Origin: JAHEEL01 sp963700375
Lineage (GTDB): Bacteria; Actinomycetota; Acidimicrobiia; Spongiisociales; UBA5794
Length of the DNA: 64,000 nt
Assembly: GCA_963700375.1 (NCBI GenBank)
Contig: CAVOXF010000004.1
Location: 248,001-312,000, forward strand
Direction: 5' to 3'
In this document: piece by piece, positions 57,698 through 64,000 of the stretch
Layout of the letters: every line of letters begins with the position of its first letter
How positions within the stretch are numbered: the first letter of the stretch is position 1
The notes under the pieces: model-generated
The model's database searches: none
Seen by the model: the letters and a program-made list of their open reading frames with translations, nothing else
Told to the model about the DNA's origin: nothing
Position numbers and translations under genes: made by a program

Positions 57698-58855
57698 ATG
57701 AGCCACAAGGAGTCTGCGGCCGAGCAGTTTGCGGAGGTCGAGGATGAGCTGATCTCGATCAGCGAGTGGATGTATGAGCACCCGGAGCTCTCGCTCGAAG
57801 AGTTCGAAACCTCGGCCAGGCTCGTGTCCTTTGTCGGCGCGCAGGGATTCGATGTCGAGTACCCGGCGTACGGCATGGAGACGGCGTTCACGGCACGGTC
57901 GGGTTCGGCGGGTCCCGAGGTCGTGATCTGTGTCGAGTACGACGCCCTGCCGGCGGTCGGTCACGCATGCGGTCACAACCTCATCGCTACGGCGGCGCTC
58001 GGAGCCGGCGTTGCCCTCCGTGGGCTGACCGACGAACTCGGATTCAGGTTGACGCTGCTGGGAACTCCGGCGGAGGAGACCCGGGGTGGCAAGATCGACC
58101 TCATCGACGCCGGGGCGTTTTCGGAAGCGGTAGCGGCTCTGATGGTGCATCCGGCACCGATGGACCTCGTCGATCCTCTCGAACTGGCGATCCGACCGCT
58201 CGCCGTCACATTCCACGGGAAGGAAGCGCACGCGGCAATGGCCCCTGAAATGGGTATCAATGCCCTCGACGCCTTCGTTCAAGCCTATGTGAACGTCTCA
58301 ACCCTGCGCCAGACGTTCCTCGCGGGAGATCGGGTGCACGGTGTCATCACCGAAGGGGGTGATGCCGCCAATATCGTTCCTGCCGTGACACGCTCGTCCT
58401 GGTACGTGCGATCCGAGGCATCCGATCGCGCCGATCTGCTCCGTGCTCGCGTCGTTTCGTGCTTCGAAGCGGCGGCGTTGGCCACTGGCTGCACCGTCGA
58501 CATCGAGGAACACGAGCATCAGTTCGACAACCTCATCAGCGATCCTCTACTGGTCGATCTCTTCGTCTCGAACTCGGAGGCGCTCGGTCGGCCGATGCCC
58601 CGTCGAGCGGAGCTGCCGCCCGTGCCCGGCGGCTCAACCGACATGGGGAATGTATCCCACGTCGTCCCGGCGATTCAGCCGCATCTCGGCATCGACTGCG
58701 GCCCCATCGTCAACCACCAGCCGGAGTTCGCAGCGCACACCTTGACCGTTGGCGGCGTCCGGATGATGCGAGATGGGGCGTTGGCTATGGCAGGGACGGT
58801 GATCGATCTCGCTGCCGGGGACCTCTGGGGCGGATTGGGGCGATCGCCCCGCTGA
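57698..58855 (+). CDS. M20 family amidohydrolase/peptidase
   Basis: 385 residues from an ATG ten bases after the ATPase stop. Metal ligands of the M20D group are visible in VEYDALPAVGHACGHN, LLGTPAEETRGGKIDL and VHPAPMD, and the lid domain runs through AVTFHGKEAHAAMAP. The closest types are aminobenzoyl-glutamate hydrolase and related amidohydrolases that cleave N-acyl amino acids. It lies at the end of the transporter operon, so it probably acts on the imported solute. It is convergent with the aminotransferase gene, 12 bp apart. Confidence 0.9.
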   Translation: MSHKESAAEQFAEVEDELISISEWMYEHPELSLEEFETSARLVSFVGAQGFDVEYPAYGMETAFTARSGSAGPEVVICVEYDALPAVGHACGHNLIATAALGAGVALRGLTDELGFRLTLLGTPAEETRGGKIDLIDAGAFSEAVAALMVHPAPMDLVDPLELAIRPLAVTFHGKEAHAAMAPEMGINALDAFVQAYVNVSTLRQTFLAGDRVHGVITEGGDAANIVPAVTRSSWYVRSEASDRADLLRARVVSCFEAAALATGCTVDIEEHEHQFDNLISDPLLVDLFVSNSEALGRPMPRRAELPPVPGGSTDMGNVSHVVPAIQPHLGIDCGPIVNHQPEFAAHTLTVGGVRMMRDGALAMAGTVIDLAAGDLWGGLGRSPR

Positions 58856-58867
58856 GCGGGTCGCCCT

Positions 58868-60193
58868 CTATCGGTCGAGTTGCTCCACGGTCCGTTCGAG
58901 GGCGAGTGCCGTTCGGTCGGCGGCCATCTCGACTTCCTCGGCGGAGATCACGAACGGTGGTCCCAACAGCACCGCGTCGCCGTTTCGGCCGTCGGCGCAT
59001 CCGGTGGACGGATAGAGCAACAATCCGAGATCCTTTGCCGCTGCTGTGAGTCGCTCCGTGAATCGGGCCGATCGGTCGAACGGCTCGCGCCGCTCGCGGT
59101 CCTTGACGAACTCGATGCCGACCAGCAGACCGGATCCACGGACGTCCCCGACGTACGGCGAATCAGACAAGCGGAGACGGAGTGCTTCGAGCAGCTGCAA
59201 TCCGCGTACGGCTGAAGCCTCAATGAGGTTCTCGGCAACGAGCAGCCCGAGCACCGCCCGCCCCGCTGCGGCGCCGACCGGATGGTGCGAATACGTGAAA
59301 CCGTGTACGAATCCCGTCTTGCTCACGGAATCGAAGACGGATCCCGATGCTACACAGAGTCCCAGTGGCCAATAGCCGCTTGCCGTCCCCTTTCCTGCGA
59401 CGAGAATGTCGGGTTGCACGGCCCAATGGTCAACACCGAACCAGGTACCCGTTCGGCCGAACCCCGTCATGACTTCATCGGCGATCACCAGCACGCCGTG
59501 GCGTCTGCAGACGTCGACAATCGCCGGCCAGTAGTCATCCGGAGGCACCGCCCCAGCGAGCGTCGCCCCCCCGATCGGTTCCGCGATGAACGCCGCAATC
59601 GTGGCAGGGTCCTCACGCTCGAACAGCTCCTCCAGCGCTGCGGCATGAGCCAGGCCGCAGGCGACGGGATGCCCCGGCAGAGGGCACCGGTATTCGTAGA
59701 CCGGTTCCGTGCGGAGGGTCTGGCCGAGCCACACCTCATACGGCGCTCGCAACGAGGCTCTGCCCGAGACATCGAGTGCACCCCGGCTGTTGCCGTGGTA
59801 GGACGCTCCGCGAGCCACGATCTTGTGACGTTCCGATTCGCCCCGACTCAGGTGGAAGGAGCGAGCGAGCTTGAGCGCTGTCTCGACCGCCTCGGAGCCA
59901 CCGGATACCGGGTAGACCCTTGGGTCCCGCATCGGAAGAAAGGGAGCGAGATCTTCGGCGTACTGTTCGAGCACGTCCGTCGTAAACGCCGTGGGATGCA
60001 CGTACCCGACCGATGCCGACTGCTCAGCGATCGCTGTCGCCACCTCGGTTCGGCCGTGACCGACGTTGACGACGATCGCACCGCCTGCGGCATCCAAATA
60101 CCGGCGTCCTGCATCGTCGACGACCCACACACCTTCTGCGCTCTTGGCCCTCGGAGGATCGGACATCGTGGTCCGCCGGAAGACTGCGCTCAT
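58868..60193 (-). CDS. Class III (omega-amino acid) aminotransferase
   Basis: 441 residues from the ATG at 60193, which overlaps the upstream CoA-transferase B stop in ATGA. PLP enzyme blocks are clear: YPVSGGSEAVETALKLARS, ARGASYHGNSRGAL, VLVIADEVMTGFGRTGTWFG with the PLP Asp, and the Schiff-base Lys in LVAGKGTASGYWPLG. Class III members transfer terminal amino groups of omega-amino acids or amines (for example GABA, beta-alanine, polyamine products). The substrate is unknown. Last gene of the minus-strand operon. Confidence 0.9.
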   Translation of the reverse strand: MSAVFRRTTMSDPPRAKSAEGVWVVDDAGRRYLDAAGGAIVVNVGHGRTEVATAIAEQSASVGYVHPTAFTTDVLEQYAEDLAPFLPMRDPRVYPVSGGSEAVETALKLARSFHLSRGESERHKIVARGASYHGNSRGALDVSGRASLRAPYEVWLGQTLRTEPVYEYRCPLPGHPVACGLAHAAALEELFEREDPATIAAFIAEPIGGATLAGAVPPDDYWPAIVDVCRRHGVLVIADEVMTGFGRTGTWFGVDHWAVQPDILVAGKGTASGYWPLGLCVASGSVFDSVSKTGFVHGFTYSHHPVGAAAGRAVLGLLVAENLIEASAVRGLQLLEALRLRLSDSPYVGDVRGSGLLVGIEFVKDRERREPFDRSARFTERLTAAAKDLGLLLYPSTGCADGRNGDAVLLGPPFVISAEEVEMAADRTALALERTVEQLDR

Positions 60194-60936
60194 CTGGCGT
60201 ACACCCCGTCCGGATCCAACTCGGTTCGGAGCAGGTCGAGTTCTTCGCTTGTAGGCGCCGGTGACGTTGTGAGCCCGGGCGCCACCCGCATGTCCCATCC
60301 CGTGTTCTCAGCGACAGCCGCCACGTCCACACCCGGGTGCAGCATGGTCAACACCATCTCGCCGGTGTCGTCGAATTCGTAGACGCCCAGTTGGGTCACG
60401 ACGATGGCCGGGCCCCCGCCCCTCCTCACAGATTCGCTGTTGTGGCCGGGGCTTGTGACGAAGTCAACGCGCTCGACGAACGATCGGATCGACTGCTGCA
60501 TGACCACGAACACTTTGCGGGCGTTCAGCGCGATCTCGCATGCTCCGCCTGATCCCGGCAACCGCACCTTCGGGTTGTCGTACTCCCCGATGACGGTGGT
60601 GTTGATGTTTCCGAAGCGGTCGATCTGCGACGCACCAAGGAAGGCCACGTCGACATGGCCCCGCTGCAGGTAGTAGGCGAACAGATCGAACATGGGAACG
60701 ACGCTCAGTGCACCGGTGACCAGGGTCGGATCGCCAATCGAGAGGGGCTGCCGGGCCGGTTGCGCCCCGACGACGCCGGCTTCGTAGATCAGGACCAGAT
60801 CGGGAGAGACGGTGCGCTTCGCGAGGCCGCTGGCGAGGTTCGGTGGACCGGTGCCCACAAAGCAGACGCGCTCGCCCTCGAGCTGCCGCGCTGCGGCCAC
60901 GATCATCGTCTCCCACGGCGAGACGGAGGCGCTCAT
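60190..60936 (-). CDS. CoA-transferase subunit B (class I)
   Basis: 248 residues. The catalytic Glu of class I beta subunits is expected at YEAGVVGA (LVLIYEAGVVGAQ). GTGPPNLASGLAKR, VDVAFLGASQIDRFGNINTT and GSGGACEIALNARKVFVVMQQ are conserved blocks of the glutaconate/3-oxoacid CoA-transferase beta type. It forms a heteromer with the subunit encoded immediately upstream, with which it overlaps by four bases. Acid substrate unknown; ring-cleaving hydrolases of the IpdAB type are a less likely alternative. Confidence 0.88.
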   Translation of the reverse strand: MSASVSPWETMIVAAARQLEGERVCFVGTGPPNLASGLAKRTVSPDLVLIYEAGVVGAQPARQPLSIGDPTLVTGALSVVPMFDLFAYYLQRGHVDVAFLGASQIDRFGNINTTVIGEYDNPKVRLPGSGGACEIALNARKVFVVMQQSIRSFVERVDFVTSPGHNSESVRRGGGPAIVVTQLGVYEFDDTGEMVLTMLHPGVDVAAVAENTGWDMRVAPGLTTSPAPTSEELDLLRTELDPDGVYAR

Positions 60937-61853
60937 GCGTATGCCCCGTAGTTAACGGGCGACGAGAATGCCGTTCCCGATGGTGCCAGGCTGTTCCATC
61001 GCTCCTGACCGAGCTTCGCCAGGTACGCGGCATGGTTTTCGGTTCCGTAGACCCACGCGTCGAGCCAGGCGGCGAGAGAGTCGGGGTCTCGGGCGATGGC
61101 ATCCCACTCGACATAGAACCGGTTGTCCCTGTCGTAGTAGCCCTGGGCGTAGGAAGGATGACAGCCACCCGGTTCGATCACGACGGCGTCCACGATCAGA
61201 CCGGGAATCACGGTTCGATTCGGGTCGGAACGGATGATGTCCTCATCGACCAGCTCCTCGCAGATCACGACCACCCGCTTGGCGGCGAACGCCGCCTCCC
61301 TCTGGCAGACGAGAAGGCCCCACAGCTGCGTATTGCCGTCTGCGTCGGCTCGCTGAGCGTGCACGATGGTCACATCCGGGCGCAGGGGAGGTACGACGTG
61401 GATCGGATCTCCACCATATGGATCATCGACCGTCGTGATTCGCGGATTGGCCGAGGGGAGGTCGCTGTCGGTGTAGCTGTGCAGTGGGAAGAAGGGCAGG
61501 TCCGCTGCCCCCGCGACATAGCGACAGACCATCCCGAAGTGGGAGTACTCCTCGATCTCGAGCGGTTCGAGATCGGCCCGTTCGATCCGACGACGGATCG
61601 CATGGAGGGAACCCACCCCGGGGTTCCCGAGCCATGAGAAGACCAGCTTCGTAGCGACGCCAGCCGCGATCATCTGATCGTAGATCACGTCGGGAGTGAG
61701 TCTGCAGAGCGTCAGGTTCTTCCTGCCCTGGCGAATCACCTCGTGACCCGCCGCGAACCCGATGAGATGGGTGAACCCCTCGATCGCGAGCGTGTCACCG
61801 TCCTGCACGTTCGCTGCGATCGCCTCGCGCATCGTCATCACTTTGTCGTGCAT
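60933..61853 (-). CDS. CoA-transferase subunit A (class I)
   Basis: 306 residues. The alpha-subunit pattern is shown by MTMREAIAANVQDGDTLAIEGFTHLIGFAAGHEVIRQG, KLVFSWLGNPGVGSLHAIRR and VTIVHAQRADADGNTQLWG. The (GxGGF-like) segment is EGFTHLIG. Together with subunit B it moves CoA between acyl donors and a carboxylic acid, feeding beta-oxidation or thiolysis. It starts four bases after the stop of the RocA/PruA-like gene and is part of the same operon. Confidence 0.88.
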   Translation of the reverse strand: MHDKVMTMREAIAANVQDGDTLAIEGFTHLIGFAAGHEVIRQGRKNLTLCRLTPDVIYDQMIAAGVATKLVFSWLGNPGVGSLHAIRRRIERADLEPLEIEEYSHFGMVCRYVAGAADLPFFPLHSYTDSDLPSANPRITTVDDPYGGDPIHVVPPLRPDVTIVHAQRADADGNTQLWGLLVCQREAAFAAKRVVVICEELVDEDIIRSDPNRTVIPGLIVDAVVIEPGGCHPSYAQGYYDRDNRFYVEWDAIARDPDSLAAWLDAWVYGTENHAAYLAKLGQERWNSLAPSGTAFSSPVNYGAYA

Positions 61854-61857
61854 CGGG

Positions 61858-63426
61858 CTACTCCGCGACCCGGGTACGACTCTGCTCGCGCAGGTACTGG
61901 GTTAGGTAGTAGGGACCTCCGCCCGCCTTGCCGCTCGTCCCCGATCCCTTCCAGCCACCGAACGGCTGAACGCCCGGCCACGCACCGGTTGTCGCTCCCG
62001 CCCTGCGATTCACGTAGACCACACCGGCCTCGATCCCGTTCAGGAACCGATCGACTTCGTGCGGATCCTCACTGTAGAAGCCCGCCGTCAGGCCGTATTC
62101 GGTTGCATTGGCGAGGGCGAGGGCCTCGTCGAGATCGGCGACTTCATCGACGGCAACGAGCGGTACGAAGAGCTCGCGAGTCCAGAGCCAGCTGGACCGG
62201 GGGGCGCGAACCACGGTCGGCGCCACGAAATTCCCCCGCGAGAGATCGCCGTCCTCCAGACGAACACCCCCGACCAGCACCTCCCCGATGTCGCGTGCGT
62301 GCGCGGCAGCGTCGAGGAAGACCTCGACGGAGCGTTCGTTGATGACGGGGCCGAGGTAGACATCTCGTTCGAGCGGGTTTCCGGTTCGTATCCGGGAAGT
62401 CTTGTCGACCAGCAGGTCTACGAAATCCCCGGCAACACTCGGCGCAACATAGACCCTCGAGTTGGCGGAGCACTTCTGGCCGCCATACCCGAACGCCGAG
62501 CGGAGCACCCCATCGGTTGCCTTCTCGAGGTCGGCGTGCCCGGTGATGATCGTGGGGTTCTTCCCGCCCATCTCGCAGATCGCAGGCTTGGGGTAGATCG
62601 TGCTGAACGACCGGAAGATGTCCATGCCGACGTCGTAGGAGCCCGTGAACGTGATCCCGGCGACATCGGGGTGAGAGACGATCGCCGTTCCGGCGACCGC
62701 TCCCGATCCGGTGACGACATGGAGCGCGCCGGTCGGCAAGCCGGCGTCACGCAGCGCCTCGTAGAGGTGGAGCGCCGTCAGTGACCCGTTCGTCGACGGT
62801 TTCAGTACCACCGTGTTGCCGGCCACGAGCGCGGCCCCCACCGGGCCGGCGGCGAGCGCCATCGGGAAGTTGAAGGGAGAAATCACCGCCCAGACACCGT
62901 GCGGGCGCATCACGTCGGAGGTGATCTCCGTCGGACTCAGCCGCCCCATCGGAACGTCAAAGCCCTCGTGTTCTTCCATCTGGTGGCAGTAGTACCGAAT
63001 GAGGTCGGCTGACTCCTCGACGTCACCGAGGGCCTCGAGACGGTTCTTGCCGACCTCGAAGGCCATCGAAGCGGCGAGGACGTTTCGCCGGTCGCTGATC
63101 AGATCTGCCGCCCGCTGCAGGATCGTCACGCGCTCGCGCCAGTCTGCGTTGCCCCACGATGGGGCGAACGCCCGGGCGCTTGCTACCGCATCACCGACGT
63201 CGCTCGGGGTCGCCTGGGCAAATCGGCCGATGACGATGTCACGATCGATGGGGGAGCGGACCTCGCGAACCCCGTCTCCGGTGCGTGGTTCGCCGTTGAC
63301 GAAGAACGGATGGTCGAAGCCGAGGAGATCACGAGCTGCTGCGATTCCCTCGCCGTAGGCGACATGGAGATCGTCGTTCTCCGCGGACAGTGTGGCGTAG
63401 GTGACGCGAAATCCCTGCTCGGACAT
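61858..63426 (-). CDS. L-glutamate gamma-semialdehyde dehydrogenase-like (RocA/PruA) aldehyde dehydrogenase
   Basis: 522 residues from the ATG at 63426. The NAD(P) region (SPFNFPMALAAGPVGAALVAGNTVVLKPS), the general base in CEMGGKNPTII, the catalytic Cys in GGQKCSANSRVYV and the C-terminal NRRAGATTGAWPGVQPFGGWKGSG are very close to the 1-pyrroline-5-carboxylate dehydrogenase subgroup, which oxidises glutamate semialdehyde. Other semialdehydes are possible given the neighbours. First gene of a four-gene minus-strand operon with CoA-transferase and an aminotransferase. Divergent from the thiolase. Confidence 0.9.
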   Translation of the reverse strand: MSEQGFRVTYATLSAENDDLHVAYGEGIAAARDLLGFDHPFFVNGEPRTGDGVREVRSPIDRDIVIGRFAQATPSDVGDAVASARAFAPSWGNADWRERVTILQRAADLISDRRNVLAASMAFEVGKNRLEALGDVEESADLIRYYCHQMEEHEGFDVPMGRLSPTEITSDVMRPHGVWAVISPFNFPMALAAGPVGAALVAGNTVVLKPSTNGSLTALHLYEALRDAGLPTGALHVVTGSGAVAGTAIVSHPDVAGITFTGSYDVGMDIFRSFSTIYPKPAICEMGGKNPTIITGHADLEKATDGVLRSAFGYGGQKCSANSRVYVAPSVAGDFVDLLVDKTSRIRTGNPLERDVYLGPVINERSVEVFLDAAAHARDIGEVLVGGVRLEDGDLSRGNFVAPTVVRAPRSSWLWTRELFVPLVAVDEVADLDEALALANATEYGLTAGFYSEDPHEVDRFLNGIEAGVVYVNRRAGATTGAWPGVQPFGGWKGSGTSGKAGGGPYYLTQYLREQSRTRVAE

Positions 63427-63532
63427 GAGAGCCCTTTCGTAGGCGGTCGCACGACCGTCGAATCGTACTCCGCGAGGGGCTACCCCGAGTGCAGATCGAT
63501 CGACCAGAATGGAGTCTCGAGAGGAGCACACC

Positions 63533-64000
63533 ATGGCAGAGGCCGTGTTCATTGTTGATGCGTGCCGGACTCCCGTTGGACGAATCAACGGAGCCTTGTC
63601 CGGGGTCCGTCCCGATGACCTGACGGCGGGCGTGATCGCCGCCCTGCTCCGCCGGACGCCGGAGCTCGAGGCGCGACGGATCGATGACGTGTACTGGGGG
63701 GCAGCCAACCAGGCCGGGGAGGACAACCGCAATCTCGCCCGGATGGGAGTGCTGCTCGCGCAGCTGCCTGCTTCGGTTCCTGGATCGACCGTGAACCGTC
63801 TGTGTGGCTCCGGCCTCGAGGCCGTGGCGAGCGCGGCGAGAGCGATTGCCGCAGGCGAGGCCGACATCTGCCTGGCAGGGGGAACCGAGTCGATGACGAG
63901 GGCGCCGTTTGTCGTACCGAGGGCGGATCGGGCGTTCCCGCGGCAACTACCCACGTTCGACACCCGCCTCGGATGGCGCATGGTGAACCCCACGATGAGC
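63533..64000 (+). CDS. Acetyl-CoA acyltransferase (thiolase), N-terminal part
   Basis: The ATG at 63533 follows GAGGAGCACACC, and 156 codons are visible up to the right edge; the gene continues outside. The thiolase N-domain reads FIVDACRTPVGRINGALSGVRPDDL. The acylated Cys91 is in VNRLCGSGLEAVASAARAIAAGEADICLAGGTESM. The beginning is closest to beta-ketoadipyl-CoA thiolases (PcaF/PaaJ type), but this needs the complete gene. It is 106 bp from the divergent RocA/PruA-like gene and completes a CoA-dependent catabolic set. Confidence 0.9.
   Translation, partial: MAEAVFIVDACRTPVGRINGALSGVRPDDLTAGVIAALLRRTPELEARRIDDVYWGAANQAGEDNRNLARMGVLLAQLPASVPGSTVNRLCGSGLEAVASAARAIAAGEADICLAGGTESMTRAPFVVPRADRAFPRQLPTFDTRLGWRMVNPTMS

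Noticed and set aside
1..64000. CRISPR arrays, rRNA genes, complete tRNA genes, replication origin
   Set aside because: No regularly spaced repeats, rRNA-like sequence, full cloverleaf or cluster of DnaA boxes was seen; only partial tRNA/tmRNA ends and one DnaA-like nonamer occur.

Overview
The window is high-GC DNA with actinobacterial character. The strongest evidence is a block at 10.8-17.6 kb with a CDP-alcohol phosphatidyltransferase, GcvH, a GarA/OdhI-like FHA protein, an FtsR-like MerR regulator, a DUF151 (BFN) protein and a second MerR regulator, the order I recall around Rv1822-Rv1830 of Mycobacterium. Polyphosphate glucokinase, a DUF222/HNH (13E12-type) relic and many genes that look leaderless fit the same reading. 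An Acidimicrobiia-like lineage is my guess; no marker gene here fixes the taxon. All calls rest on reading motifs; no database search was possible.

Layout. 1-3.1 kb: two FAD oxidoreductases, two tiny membrane proteins and an SDR. 3.1-10.4 kb: an accessory region. Two 76-bp direct repeats (3460-3535 and 8977-9052), each the 3' half of a tRNA-Pro(GGG) gene plus its terminator, bracket 5.4 kb holding a tmRNA-like 3' end, small membrane ORFs, a broken IS110, a frameshifted secreted repeat protein and an IS30. About 1.4 kb of mostly non-coding DNA follows. 10.4-25.6 kb: core genes (gcvH/garA/ftsR block, D,D-carboxypeptidase, hypoxanthine phosphoribosyltransferase, gcvT, ppgK, adenosine deaminase, rnhB, MscS channel, glutaryl-CoA-dehydrogenase-like gene). 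25.6-26.7 kb: a DUF222/HNH pseudogene. 26.8-32.9 kb: LCAD-like dehydrogenase, Maf, aldehyde dehydrogenase, MsrB, DUF1508, P450, SpoU methyltransferase.

33.0-36.8 kb is a five-gene copper-handling operon (PCuAC, Sco1, CopC-like, cupredoxin, membrane protein), probably for assembly of the oxidase copper centre. TrkA/TrkH, a secreted M23 peptidase with two peptidoglycan-binding repeats and a TDT transporter follow. 42.4-47.6 kb carries small enzymes, two MFS transporters and an HTH + Clp-N gene pair.

47.7-64 kb looks like a scavenging and catabolic region. A P1 aminopeptidase is divergent from a long plus-strand operon of HDAC-like amidohydrolase, S9 peptidase, peptide ABC transporter (including a natural permease-ATPase fusion) and M20 amidohydrolase. 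Facing it is a minus-strand operon of an RocA/PruA-like dehydrogenase, CoA-transferase A and B, and a class III aminotransferase. A thiolase runs off the right edge. Import of acylated or peptide-like amines, hydrolysis, deamination, CoA activation and thiolysis is the simplest combined reading, but the substrate is unknown.
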